A DNA stretch of 64,000 nucleotides from Paralithodes platypus (GCA_032716605.1 CM064572.1:44869563-44933562); one strand, 5' to 3'; shown: positions 44,725 through 55,554, counted from the stretch's first letter. Numbers and translations are program-made. Notes: generated by a model not told the origin, from the sequence alone.

Positions 44725-45305
44725 CTATGAATTGCCTTGGTCCGCGGCAGCTAGGGGGTTGCCGCAGTAGTCAGCACATTCCTCGGGACTCGGGAACCTG
44801 TTAACGTTACCTCCACAGCCTCCGAACAGAAACCTGAGTAAAACAGAAAACCTTATAGGCTTGGTGAAATATATATATTGTAGTTCATTAAGGGGATAGG
44901 AGGTATTTAATAGGTTATTTATATATATACCTTATATATATAATTATACAGTATACAGTATATATATAATATATATAATATATTTTTAGTTTTTTCCATA
45001 AGACCTTTCACCCCCTTTCTTTGTCAATATTAAGACCTTTCGAGCCATTCAGGTGTCGATTTTTTGCTGGCAAGCAATAGCGAGCTTATAATTTAGCAAG
45101 AACCAGCCTTTGGCCGGGACATATTTCAACCGAAAAATGTACGAATTTATCCTGAAGGGGAGTCATGGGAGTGTTTCTCTGAAGATTGATAGGTTAGGGA
45201 ACCCCCCCCCCCCAAAAAAAAAAAAAAAAAACACACAAACAAAAAGAACGAAAAACAGAAAAAACAAACACAAACATATATTAGCCTATCTTGAGTTACA
45301 CGTTT

Positions 45306-45336
<31 letters not shown>

Positions 45337-48300
45337 CTTAGTATATTTAATAGGGAACCAAAGTACGTACAATCACACTGTCCTTGCTCCACATCGTAGT
45401 AGTAGCGGTCCACAAACTTGTCATCTCCAACGGGCTTACACTGGGTGTCTCCTCGATCCCGCGGCAGTAGACACAACGGGGGAATGTCCTCTGGGGGGAA
45501 AGGTCAAATAGTAAACCCTCCGTCATCAAGATGGAGAGCTCAAACTTGGCATGCATACTAGTGGGTGCCAAAATAGGGTTTTAAGGATGGCTGGCCGGAC
45601 CCTAACTCCCTCAGTTTTCCAAATGGAGAGCCCATACTTGGCATGCATGCTAAGGGGAAGCCGGAATAGGTCTTAATAGGTTTTTGTGTACACATTTGTA
45701 TAATAGAGTAAAATCTATGAATCTCGTTGGTACAGCAAAACTATTTTGACAAACCTTGATGAATCCAGAATAATGACTATCTGAAGTTCAACCTCTTCAA
45801 ACTAGTTCATAAAATGAAGATACCGAATTACATGTGTAAATATAAATGTATTAATTTACATTAATACTATCCGTTAGATATCGGGGGATTATGGCCTTTC
45901 AGATACCGTTATTAAATTATTCAGTCATTCGCACTACTGTAAGGTAACTTTTAATATATGTTATTATCGCATTCCTATTTAACTAGCATTTGCAGTTTCT
46001 TGTTTCATTTCCCTCGCGAGTACAAGAAATATATTAATCACGTATACCTGTAATTATTTCTCTTGATAAGCATATTATACCTAATTGATTTCTGGATGTA
46101 AATGAAGAATGCCCTCTGGTGTGCTTGTAATGAAGAATGCCCTCTGGTGTGCTTGTAATGAAGAATGCCCTCTGGTGTGCTTGTAATGAGAGGTAGTTTT
46201 GTTCTGGACTCCCTTTTCACTATGGTTTATCCCCATTAGTTTTGAAATGTAAAGACTCCCTTAGTCTGACGATTGTAAGACCTTTCACCCCATTTTTGGC
46301 AGTAATAGGACCTGTCCTGCCATTTAGGTGGCGATGTTTTGCTGACGAGCAACAGCTGAGAATGTAATTTTAGGATGATCATGCCTTTGGCCGGGTTATA
46401 TACGAAAAATGTACAAATGTATCTAGATGGAGTTCTAGCAAAGAAACTATAAACTTAACAAATATACACTGACTCCTCATTAAGGGGAGGTGTTTAGTGT
46501 CCTCCCTAGACTTCCATCAAGCTTAAAGTTACACTCCATAGACCCCTTTTCAAGATAAATTTGTACATTTTTCGGTAGAAAAATGTCAAGGCCGGTTCCT
46601 CTTAAATTACAGGCTCGCTATCGCTCGCCAGGAAAAAATCGACAACTGAATGGCAGGAAAGGTTTTAAAATTGACAGAAATGGGGCGAATGTTCTTAAAA
46701 TCGCCAAACTAATGGGGCGACCGTCTTAAAATCTAAAAAACAATGGGGCTAAACATGAGGGAGAAAGGGGTCCAGAAAAAAAATCCCTCAAGTCAATATC
46801 ACCCCTTAAGAGCATCCCCATGGCAAGTCCGTGTGGAATTCTCACGACAGATTAGTAGTTCATTAATCCTTACCAAGTAATGATATACAATTTGGCTGTG
46901 CATTGGTTACCCCACACATTATTTTGCTGAGCTTAAGAAGAACCTTTAATAATCGAGAGTTTACAGAGTTTCTCAAACAATCCTGTAACTTTGACAAATA
47001 TCCACTAAATTAACATTGATATGTGCTAGTTACCAATAGTTATAATTATTGACCTTATACTGTTGAAGGAATAAATAGTGACCCCATAGAATAAACTAAA
47101 AACAGCAGTACAAATCATTTTAAAACTCAAGAGGACATTACTTTTTTTTTTAACAAAATAATTCGATACGATTGTCATTATATGAATATATTGCGAGCTC
47201 CAGACGATTGCTGTGAGTTTATGAAGAACCATTAGGAATCTAATAAGTATACCTTACTGAACCCCGTCCTAAAACGTCATTCGTAATTTGAATATATTAT
47301 CCTGTAGGTACTGAAAAGATACTCAACATAACGGCATTTGATTGAAAGAGCTTTATTATTTACTTACGCGAGTAGGCTTCCTGAATGATGATAGACGCCA
47401 AGGTCGTGAAGAGGAGGGCAGAAGTTCTCACTGGTGGGACAAAAGAAAGGTTATTGGTTAGTTTTCCAAACACTAAAAATAATACTGTAGAGACGGTATC
47501 ACACAAGATATTTTTTCTTTGACTTTCTTCTGCGATAATAGTCTGACTGTTTATCAATGTATTTACAATATAATTCAGCTTCCTAAATTAGCATTCGCAC
47601 TTTCGCGCGCTTCCATAAATACCTACCTTATAACACTATCGTTTGTGAGGTGTTGTATGCATTTTGTACTATTGTTAATATGTTGTCAAATTGCAAATTT
47701 GTTTATATATTTTATCAATTAGGCCTAATATTGTTAAATATGCATTGTTATCATCTTATATACAATTAATTTGAATAGAATATTTTGACTTGAATTGTAG
47801 TATATTTATGCATACATAATTTATTAGAACGTCCTGAACTTCCCAAGTTGACTAATTCCTTGAATATGACGTGAGTGCGTTAATATATGTGCGACTAATT
47901 TGTTTGGGACCCAAATACACTTGCTCATATACAATATGTGTACATTCTATGTGATGGTTTAGTGTTTTATTTCAAAAATATATTTTGCTAACCGATATTT
48001 CCACATCGTGATTATGGTAAGTTATTGTGTCTTTATATTGTGCCGTTCCTGTTTTGGTTTGTTTATTTTGCAAGTCTTACATTATAATATATATTCTTTC
48101 AGTTTACTTTCCCATACTTATGCAAAATATCCCATACATGTTGCCAGGAAAATATTGACCATCAAATGTAGCGATAAAAGCTCTAGTGTGATACCGGAAT
48201 AAGTAAAGGACAAAGCCTAACAAACTCATACTGTATAATATTCTGTAGCACTTAAAAAAAAAAAAAAATTGTAATCAATTAGAAAACTAAAATAGTTAAT

Positions 48301-49175
48301 TGTATTCTAGCGAATAGACGGTCATTATTATTGCAAAAAGTAATGCAAACTATTTAGACTATATTTCAACGAGTTTAGATATATTTTTCGTAGTTACAGA
48401 GATACAAATATTACGGTACTGAAAGTTGAAAGCCCACGTAATGTTGAAAAGGAAATATTACACAATGTTGTGTTCTTCTCATTGACGTATTTTGATGCTT
48501 AATCAATAAGATTTTAATAATATAGACAATAAATTATTCATATTGCTCTTAATGAACCTGTGAGCTTTCGGAAAAATAATAGAATATGAAATGATACTGG
48601 TATGATAATTATATATTTATATACTGTTGGTTCCTTAATATATTCATTAAAATACATATACGGTATTACTGTTATTAGTTGCTGGTATATACTTATTCAT
48701 TATGTCTCTACGTACAGACATTCAGATCACCCAAGTGTTTATTTTTTATTTTTTTGCTGATAATATACTTCTGCATGTTCTATGAACATGATAATGATAG
48801 TCAAATGAACCTATTAAACACGATTGCTCTTTGTTCTATTGTTCTTAATATGTTCATTTCAGTCTACTAAAATAGGTATGAGGTACTTTATTATGAGTAT
48901 AGAAACCGCTTTATATACAGTTACAAAGAACATATTATATTATCTGGGATATATAGATATATACAGTAGGTTTTCTATAGAAAAGAAGGATTTATATTAG
49001 ATCTTGTTGATTGTAATGTAAATATAGATAATTGCTTACAACTATTTATTATTAGGTGGTGTAACATAAATTATTTATATTTACATTTATCTCCAACTAT
49101 CAATCTACATAATCAAATGCAGAACAAACTTCCAATCGACTTACTTATGCCTTCTAGCCTATATTTAGCGAACAT
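44725..49175 (-). CDS. Secreted Kunitz-type serine protease inhibitor, four exons
   Basis: Exons on the minus strand: 49,206(approx.)-49,145, 47,430-47,368, 45,490-45,367, 44,833-44,725. Splice sites: GTAAGT donor after exon 1; CCCACCAG acceptor and GTAAGT donor around exon 2; TTCCCCCCAG acceptor before exon 3; TTTTACTCAG acceptor before exon 4. Phases agree at every junction. Exon 2 encodes a signal peptide (RTSALLFTTLASIII..AYS), then QDIPPLC. Exon 3 gives CLLPRDRGDTQC and RYYYD; exon 4 gives FGGCGGNVNRF, EEC and DYC, the second half of a Kunitz fold. TAG at 44,727-44,725. About 98 residues from an ATG split by intron 1, or 108 from an in-frame ATG at 49,175. A lysine follows the second cysteine at the P1 site, so a trypsin-like target is likely. 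Cysteine spacing is slightly long and there is one extra cysteine. The exon 3 donor (GTACTT) is weak but is the best one that keeps frame and cysteines. Confidence 0.85.
44996..45192 (+). mobile_element. Family E MITE fragment in Kunitz intron 3
   Basis: Contains AGACCTTTCACCCC, CCAGCCTTTGGCCGGGACAT and CCGAAAAATGTACGA. Both ends are missing. Confidence 0.65.
45202..45340. repeat. Poly(C)/poly(A) tract and (TA)n
   Basis: C then A homopolymers around 45,202-45,231, a TA run at about 45,310-45,337. Confidence 0.9.
45367..45490 (-). other. Kunitz gene exon 3
   Basis: 124 nt: completes the codon for Q, then 40 codons, then two bases. Encodes the first three cysteines of the Kunitz domain and RYYYD. 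Preceded by a pyrimidine-rich acceptor. Confidence 0.8.
45491..46100. other. Intron 2 part, with two related ~60-bp segments
   Basis: GATGGAGAGCTCAAACTTGG near 45,530 and AATGGAGAGCCCATACTTGG near 45,620 are diverged tandem copies. No coding evidence. Confidence 0.5.
46101..46184. repeat. Three identical 28-bp tandem units
   Basis: Units at 46,101, 46,129 and 46,157, each with AATGAAGAATGCCCTCTGG. Confidence 0.95.
46190..46479 (+). mobile_element. Family E MITE copy, forward
   Basis: Has ATCCCCATTAGTTTTGAAAT, GCCTTTGGCCGGG and TACGAAAAATGTACA. Followed by TTAA 46,480-46,483. Confidence 0.65.
46484..46805 (-). mobile_element. Family E MITE copy, reverse, both ends present
   Basis: TTAA at 46,480-46,483 and 46,806-46,809 with ends GGGGAGGTGTTTAGTG and GTCAATATCACCCC. 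Contains TTTTTCGGTAGAAAAATG and GGCTCGCTATCGCTCGCCAG. Confidence 0.8.
46810..47367. other. Intron 2 of the Kunitz gene, nothing else recognised
   Basis: AT-rich, no supported frame. Confidence 0.4.
47368..47430 (-). other. Kunitz gene exon 2 (signal peptide)
   Basis: 63 nt: starts with TG (completing ATG if exon 1 ends in A), 20 codons, then one base. Hydrophobic core ALLFTTLASIII. Flanked by GTCCCACCAG and GTAAGTA. Confidence 0.8.
47431..49144. other. Kunitz intron 1, AT-rich
   Basis: 1,714 bp. One stretch near 48,140-48,200 resembles the MITE end at 10,080-10,143. No supported coding frame. Confidence 0.45.
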
Positions 49176-49206
49176 ATGTTAGTTGGGCGCTGTTCAGGAG
49201 GGGAGT
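49145..49206 (-). other. Kunitz gene exon 1
   Basis: Ends GGCATAA before a perfect GTAAGT donor. Contains an in-frame ATG (49,175). The 5' edge is placed about 31 bases from the TATA box and is approximate. Confidence 0.65.
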
Positions 49207-49229
49207 GGACGTGCGCGCGCATTACCCCA

Positions 49230-49237
49230 CTCTTATA
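49230..49237 (-). promoter_or_regulatory. TATA box of the Kunitz gene
   Basis: TATAAGAG on the minus strand, followed by a GC-rich segment and, about 30 bases on, the inferred start of exon 1. Confidence 0.55.
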
Positions 49238-49286
49238 ATATACGAGTGGAACTGATATCATTAATACAAATTTTAATAAATAATAT

Positions 49287-49600
49287 ATTACCTCCTTGCG
49301 ACATATATGACGCGATCGCGTCATATGAATAAGTCCACCAAAAACTCATATGACGCGATCGCGTCATACGGACTTATCTCTATACCTCTCCAATAAGTTT
49401 ATGACGCGATTTTGCGTCATATGAGCTCAGTAAGTCCGATAAGTTACCATACGATTAAACCGTTGGTGGCAACCTCAGCCTCCTTCGATAATTCTAACGG
49501 CCGCAGTGTTGTTGTGAGTGTAGTGCGAGGCAGTGGCAATGATCCTGGGGCTCCCGCCTCCTCGGACTTACTGGAACATAATATGTCTGAGGGAGGTAAT
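49287..49600. mobile_element. 314-bp MITE with three palindromes
   Basis: Ends ATTACCTCCTTGCGACATAT and ATATGTCTGAGGGAGGTAAT are imperfect inverted repeats. Inside are perfect palindromes ATGACGCGATCGCGTCAT at 49,307-49,324 and 49,350-49,367 and a diverged one at 49,401-49,420. Confidence 0.65.
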
Positions 49601-49603
49601 TAC

Positions 49604-49719
49604 GTAAACCAAAAAATAACCACCAGCCCTGAGCCAACCCCCGAGAGTGCAGGGGATATATTATATCCCCTGCACTCTCGGGGGATGGCTCAGGGCTGGT
49701 GGTTAGTTTTTTGGTTTAC
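49604..49719. repeat. Long hairpin, ~57-bp arms
   Basis: 49,604-49,660 and 49,662-49,719 are reverse complements with one substitution and one single-base indel around a central T. Near the loop the arms read GTGCAGGGGATATA. Confidence 0.95.
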
Positions 49720-49764
49720 TTATTATATTATTTATTAAATTATTTATTAATGATTTTAGTTTCA

Positions 49765-49975
49765 TACCTAGGCCTCCATCAAGCTAAAGAAAACGCCCCC
49801 AGAACCCACCTTCAAGATAAATGTGTAAATGTTTTGCTATACAAATGTCCTGCCCGAAGGCCAATTCCTCCTAAAATTAAATCTAAATATCACGACAGTT
49901 CTTAATATTGACAAAGAAATTAGGGCGAAAGATCTCAAAATCGCCAAACTAATGTAAGGGACATTGTGAATTCTC
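49765..49975 (-). mobile_element. Family E MITE fragment, reverse
   Basis: CTAGGCCTCCATCAAGCTA, CCCCCAGAACCCACC and CCCGAAGGCCAATTCC in family order. Its end grades into the 40-bp array. Confidence 0.6.
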
Positions 49976-50375
49976 AAAACTAACGGTGCTAGGCATGAGG
50001 GAGAAGGAGTTCCACAAAACTAACGGTGCTAGGCATGAGGGAGAAGGAGTTCCACAAAACTAACGGTGCTAGGCATGAGGGAGAAGGAGTTCCACAAAAC
50101 TAACGGTGCTAGGCATGAGGGAGAAGGAGTTCCACAAAACTAACGGTGCTAGGCATGAGGGAGAAGGAGTTCCACAAAACTAACGGTGCTAGGCATGAGG
50201 GAGAAGGAGTTCCACAAAACTAACGGTGCTAGGCATGAGGGAGAAGGAGTTCCACAAAACTAACGGTGCTAGGCATGAGGGAGAAGGAGTTCCACAAAAC
50301 TAACGGTGCTAGGCATGAGGGAGAAGGAGTTCCACAAAACTAACGGTGCTAGGCATGAGGGAGAAGGAGTTCCAC
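49976..50375. repeat. Ten identical 40-bp tandem units
   Basis: TAACGGTGCTAGGCATGAGG starts at 49,981, 50,021, 50,061 and so on to 50,341. Each unit is identical and begins AAAACTAACGG. The unit matches the end of a reverse family E element (AAACTAATGGGGCTAA...). Confidence 0.97.
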
Positions 50376-50436
50376 AAAAAACAAATTACTTGTCCCTTAA
50401 CTCGTTCAGTTCCTTGACGTTGTTCTCCTTTTCAAT

Positions 50437-50765
50437 GGGAACAGGTAGCTGCTTTTTCTGGACTTCCCTCTCCCTCATGCTTAGCCCCATTAGTTTTGAG
50501 ATTTTAGGAAGGTTGTTCCATTAGTTGGCGATTTCACCCCATTTCTTTGTAGGTATTAGGACCTTTCATGCCATTTAGGTGGCGATTATTCCCGGCAAAC
50601 GATATCGAGCCTGTAATTATATGAGCAACTGGCCTTCGGCCGAAACAAATTTCTACCAAAAAAAATATATATTTATCTCGAATGGGGGTCTAAGGGGTGT
50701 TTTTTATTTGTTTAAGATTGATGGAAGTCTAGCGAGGAAAGTAAAAAATATATAAGTAAATCATT
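50437..50765 (+). mobile_element. Family E MITE copy, forward
   Basis: From TGCTTTTTCTGGACTTCCC through GGCCTTCGGCCG to GGAAGTCTAGCGAGGA. Confidence 0.7.
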
Positions 50766-50804
50766 ATAGAAACTCAAAAATATATACCTTATATATATAT
50801 ATAA

Positions 50805-51175
50805 GGGAGGTGACCTGTTTTTGTTCTGTCCTTTTCTATCTTTCTCTGGCTTGTATCCATTTGGCCCCATTCAGCCTACTGTTTTAAGACGTTTATCCCC
50901 ATCCAGGTGTAAATTGTTTACTGGTGAGCGGTAGCGAGCCAGCATATTGCTTAGTTTTGTTTGACATCAGGCTAAATTTGTACATTTTTCGATAGAAACA
51001 TTTCCCCGGCAAAGCCGGGTTTCTTCATATAATGCTGGCTCGCTATCGCTCGCCAGGAAGAAATCGACACCTAGATGGGGATAAACGTCTTAAATAGTTG
51101 GCTGAATGGGGCGAATGGATACAAGCCAGAGAAAGAGAGAAAAGGACAAAAATAACAAAAAGCAGGTCACCCCCC
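50805..51175. mobile_element. Palindromic TTAA MITE, family G
   Basis: 371 bp. Left flank ATAA (50,801-50,804), right TTAA (51,176-51,179). Arms of about 170 bp are inverted repeats (AGGTGACCTG at left, CAGGTCACCCCCC at right). Both arms contain GAGCG-TAGCGAGCCAGCAT; the centre has CCCCGGCAAAGCCGGG. Confidence 0.85.
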
Positions 51176-51237
51176 TTAAGGCGATGTCATAAGAGCGCTT
51201 TTTCCGGCAATATCCGATGAACAAGTTTTTGTATACT

Positions 51238-51261
51238 TTTTTTTTTTTTTTTTTTTTTTTG
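51238..51261. repeat. Poly(T) tract
   Basis: More than 20 Ts following a sequence like 27,582-27,640. Confidence 0.95.
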
Positions 51262-51340
51262 GTATGGTCGAAATGGAATCGACAACTACAAAGACTGTAT
51301 ATGATTTAAAGAGGCTGCAATAACATAACACTTTTTTTAG

Positions 51341-51716
51341 GGGGAATGGGCTGGTTTTTCCGGCCCCTTCTCCCTCGTGCTTAGCCCTATTAGTTTTCAG
51401 ATTTTAAAACGTTCGCCCCTCTACTTTGTCGATTAAAAGACCTTTCGCCCCATTTCTTTGTCATTATTAAGACTTTTCGTGTCATTTAGGTGTAGATTTT
51501 TTTCCGGGCGACCAATAACGAGCCTGTAATTTAAATGGAACCGGCCTTTGGCCGGGACATTTTTCCATCGAAAAATGTACACATATACAGTACAGGTATC
51601 TTGAAGGAGAGTCTTGGACGGATGTTTTTTTAAGCGTGATAAAGGTCAAGCGAGGAAGCTGAAAAATTAATGAATATATAAATATATTTAGATCCACAAA
51701 AATAACCACTGTCCCC
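51341..51716 (+). mobile_element. Family E MITE copy, near full length
   Basis: Starts GGGGGAATGGGCTGG after TTAG and ends CCACTGTCCCC at TTAA 51,717-51,720. Contains CCGGCCTTTGGCCGGGACAT and TCGAAAAATGTACA. The right TTAA is shared with piggyBac element 1. Confidence 0.75.
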
Positions 51717-52089
51717 TTAACCCTCCCGCCCGGGCTGCTTTTCTAAATGACTGAGCTCGTATCTGGGTGATCTGGCTGAGAAATGACACACGTAAACAAA
51801 GGCCTATCTACCTTAATACAATAGCTACACTAATCAAACAAAAGTCAAAATGTACTCATTACCTTGCCATGTAGACTGGCATTAAGTAGAGCCCTCTAGC
51901 TCAACTGTTTCCGGAGTTATGGCGATGTTAGTGGAGGTAAATTTTGGCGTGTATATACCTAGACACGTCCGAACACTCAACTGCGGCCCTGACTACGACG
52001 CACTGTTGTACTCGTCAACCTACCTGCAATTATGCCGGGAAGCGATTTGAGTGTTTTTATTGTTTATTCTGCCATTTATTATAATTATT

Positions 52090-52700
52090 GTTATTTTCAC
52101 TCAATAAAGTTATTTTTATGAAGTTATTTGTGTCTCTTTCACTTTTACTCCGTTTTATTGTTATTATAGTGTCACTTTCACTGGACTATGATAATTGATA
52201 GTGTCATTTTCACTTTATGTATTGCTAGGTAAGTTATAATATATATTTTAGTGTCACTTTCACTGGTTCATATTGTTATGAAGGCACTTATTATTAGTTA
52301 TTTGTGTCTATTTCACTTTTACTCAGTTTTATTATTATAGTGTCACTTTCACTGGACTATGATAATTGATAGTGTCATTTTCACTAATTTATGTTAGGTA
52401 AGCTATAATATATATTTTAGAGTGTCACTTTCACTTGTTCATAGTGTTACGAAGGCACTTATTATTAGTTATTTGTGTCTCTTTCACTTTTACTCAGTTT
52501 TATTGTTATTGTTGTGTAATTTTCACTTTTATATTTTCTAGGTAAGTTATATTATAACTTCATATTGCCTTCATATTGTTCTGAAGGCACTTATTATTAG
52601 TTATTTGTGTCTCTTTCACTTTTACTAATTATTTTATATTATTATTAGCCTACATTTTAGAGTGTCACTTTCACTGTCATTGTCACAGGATTTTTAATAT
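52090..52700. repeat. Subterminal repeat array of piggyBac copy 1
   Basis: At least eight GTGTCACTTTCAC or GTGTCATTTTCAC motifs, plus GTGTCTCTTTCAC variants, within longer units (TATTAGTTATTTGTGTCTCT). The counterpart in copy 2 is at 63,250-63,670 in the opposite orientation. Confidence 0.75.
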
Positions 52701-52758
52701 TGGACTAGAGTGTGAAAGTTGTTGAAGCACCGTCCAGCGCACAGTGCCACTTCACACT

Positions 52759-53178
52759 CTAGGCATTCCCATGTGTTTTTTTTACTTTATGCAGTCTGCG
52801 GGTTGTGTGGCTACAAACATGGCACCTCTTCTGCTTCTTGGCAGCACCACCTGGTACATTGGGAGGAAGAGAGTTGAGCTGGTGCCTCCTGAAATAGTCT
52901 GCACATGCTGTGCGGTCCAGCCGGCCTGGGCCTTGTAGTGGTCTCCCGGCTATACCATGTTTTTCCCGGAGCTCAAGAATCACCTGCTTGAGGAACCTGC
53001 GCAGGGACTTGTACTTCTTGGCTCCGGGAGTCCTCAGACGGTAGATATTGTAGGCATTGAGGGCCAACATATCTACTGTATGCAGAATAAACTTCTTGTA
53101 CCACCTGCAAGATGTTCGCAGGGAGTCGATGAAGCCCATCTGCATGTCTGACTTATCGATGAGACGCATATTCAGGTT
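52759..53178 (-). pseudogene. piggyBac copy 1 transposase, C-terminal part
   Basis: Follows the amber codon at 53,181-53,179. NMRLIDKSDMQMGFIDSL corresponds to the third catalytic aspartate region, then a helical segment and a C-terminal cysteine/histidine finger starting RCHVCSHTTRR. A shift near 52,770 ends the frame before the later cysteines (CLECEVALCAGRC), visible in the next frame. Confidence 0.85.
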
Positions 53179-53181
53179 CTA
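53179..53181 (-). other. In-frame amber codon, piggyBac copy 1
   Basis: TAG after VLD and before NLNM, at the position of the conserved tyrosine of the DYN motif in this family. The same stop is in copy 2 at 62,764-62,766. Confidence 0.9.
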
Positions 53182-54090
53182 ATCCAGGACAGCAGCTGGT
53201 TTCTGGACAGGGTTTTTGGTCTTCCTGTCTATCTTCCCTGTGGCGACCATCTCTACCTTGTGGTATGTGGTGAGGAGGTTGACCTTCTGCTGGTCATGCC
53301 AGTGGATAGAGAGGATGGGGCCACTCTTCTTGTGGAAGATAGCTGTCTTCTTGGTTTTGGTTGGGTATGTTGGCATGCCCTTCCTCTTGGCCTTGAGTGT
53401 CTCGACAGTTCCGGTCTTGCGGTCATGGAGGTACGTGGTGAGGATTGGCGACGTATAGTAGTTGTCTGTGTACAGGATGTGGTTCTTGTGGAAGTGTTTC
53501 TCCATCATCTTCTGTATGACAGCGCTGCCAAATCCAATGTCGGGGTCAGTCACAATTTTTCCACCACTGCCGCTGTAGACCACAAAGTCCAGCACATACC
53601 CCGTCTTACAGTCGCAGAGGGCGAAGAGTTTGATGCCGAAGCGGTGTCTCTTCGACGGGATGTACTGTCTGAAATGCAGCCTACCGAGGAACAGGACCAG
53701 AGACTCATCGAGGCACATCTTCTGAAATGGAATCAGGTAGGTGGTAAACCGATGACTTATCATGTCATACAGTTTCCTGATTTTCCATAGTGTGTCAGGA
53801 AGGTGGACATGCATGTTTTTGGTCAGGTGGAGATACGAGAGGATGTCAAAATATCTGTCCCTGGACATGTACGTTCCGAATGCTGGAGTTGTGATGAGGT
53901 CGGCAGTTATCCAATAATCAGCCAGTGTGTGCTTCCTGATGTGTGTCATCAGCATAGTTAGTGCCAGAAACACATACATTTCTGCCACAGTGACAGCTCG
54001 CCATGACACCATCTTGGCACTGGTCTTCCTGCCAAGAAAGTTAGCACAGATCTCATGGTGATTATTGGTCTCCTCGACGAGGTATTCCAT
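53179..54090 (-). pseudogene. piggyBac copy 1 transposase, catalytic part
   Basis: DDE_Tnp_1_7-type. AEMYVFLALTMLMTHIRKH, YMSRDRYFDILSYLHLTKNM, QKMCLDESLVLFLGRLHFRQ (first catalytic aspartate in DES) and HILYTDNYYTSPILTTYL (second, TDN). It ends VLD, then TAG. Upstream sense lies in other frames. Confidence 0.9.
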
Positions 54091-54161
54091 GACTTCGTTG
54101 TCGTAGAAGCCACAAAAAAGTTCACTGGGGGTAACATCTGGGCTACAGTGTTATGCTGCTG

Positions 54162-55429
54162 TCACCCCTGAACCAATCTGCTGCTCGTCAAAGGCAGGAC
54201 AATCTGGCTAAAAATCTGCCCCATCTGTCCAGACAAACAAGTCAGATGAACATGCACGCGCAGGCACACACCCTTGCCCACGAGGACGTCCATGCGGACG
54301 CCCACGCGGGCGCCCCCCACGCCCACGCCCAGGGGCAGCAGCAGTGGCGTTGGCAGGCTGAGCCGCACGCCCACGACCTCGCCCTCGAACTCGTTGTGTT
54401 GGAATTTCCTCTGCTTCCACATCCTCTTCGTCCTCTTCTCCTCCTCAGGTGATGTCAGATCATCTGGGGCAATGTTGGGGTCGTCAACATCTTCTTCGGG
54501 GGACAATTCGGGCGAAGAAGTGACCAGGCGTGGGGGGCGGGAGACTGCGGGAGGTGGAACAATGGGAGCCTCAGCCTCGGGATTTGGGCTCCTTTTGCGG
54601 TGAGCCGAGGGCTTCTCTGCTCTAAATAATGTGATGGCTGTGGTGGCACACTGTGGGAGGACAATGCCGCACCACTAGTACCACTTGTAGAGGCCCTTTG
54701 GTCAACCTGAGGGCGAAATGAAGCCGAGGGCTGTGGGTGACCCGCACGTCGTCCCGGGTCAAGGTGTCGAGACAAAGGAATGCGGGTGGTTCCTAGACCA
54801 GGGTCGGCGTCACTATCACTATCATCGCCTTCCCTAGCCTTTTCTGCTGCCCTGCGTGCTTTCTTGGCTGCACTTTTCACCAATGTTTCCTTAAAAAAGT
54901 ATTTGCCCACTTTCAAGGGTGTACGGGCAGGCAAAGGGGAAGGGGAAATTCCCGGGGTAGGCCTAGGCTGACCAAGCAATGGCGGCGGGGTAGGCCTAGG
55001 CTCAAGCACACTGGGAAGTTCAATTTCACCTTCATTCACCACTTCCACTTCAGGATCATCACTACTGTCTCCTCCCTCAAACACATCAACATTGTCATCA
55101 CCCTCAAAACCCACAAAATCATCGTCTTCACTCGCACTAATAAATTGGTCTTTATCGATCAAGCTTTCGCCACTGCTTTCTTTGATGGCAAAAAGTTCTC
55201 TCTCAATCGCACTATCACTCAATAATACCTTTGGTTTCTTACGTTGTGGCTTTTTCTCGCTTGCAACAGGCATAGACGTACCGAGCGGGGTAGCAGTGGA
55301 GCGCGCAGGAGATTGCACAGAATCGAACGCGTCGGAATACATTTCTTTGCTATAACTCGCTATGACTGGCACATAGGAACTGATAACGGTAGTAGATGAG
55401 GCTTGGTGGTGCTGCGATCGCCCCTGCAA
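54162..55429 (-). pseudogene. piggyBac copy 1, N-terminal region
   Basis: From about MASYSKEMYSDAFDS (near 55,360): an acidic, serine-rich N-terminus (DDDFVGFEGDDNVDVFEG), a basic KSAAKKARRAAEKA stretch and a proline-rich part, then, in shifted frames, an arginine/glycine-rich segment (QRVRGRGRGRAAQ). At least two frameshifts lie between 54,200 and 54,620. Confidence 0.7.
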
Positions 55430-55554
55430 AGGAAATTTTCGCCGAGCTCATTTCAAAGCACGCTTTCAAGCATAGGGAATTTAAAATGACACCCGGGCTC
55501 CTGCCCATCTGCCGCAGCGTCATTTTAAAATGCTGCCCGGGCGGGAAGGGTTAA

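Larger units (their letters stand above)
51721..55550 (-). mobile_element. piggyBac-like transposon, copy 1
   Basis: 3,830 bp between TTAA at 51,717-51,720 and 55,551-55,554. Ends CCCTCCCGCCCGGGCTGC and GCAGCATTTT-type sequence read in reverse (GCCCGGGCGGGAAGGG). Transposase runs on the minus strand. A large 3' subterminal region (52,090-52,700) has repeated GTGTCACTTTCAC-like motifs. Confidence 0.9.

Noticed and set aside
45371..45490. Exon 3 of the Kunitz gene ending at the GTACGT donor (45,370)
   Set aside because: That gives phase 1, which breaks the frame into exon 4. The GTACTT donor at 45,366 keeps it.
49976..50375. 40-bp array as a CRISPR array
   Set aside because: Units are contiguous with no spacers, in a eukaryotic MITE context.
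53260..53790. Plus-strand frame across the piggyBac transposase
   Set aside because: Shadow of the transposase on the other strand.
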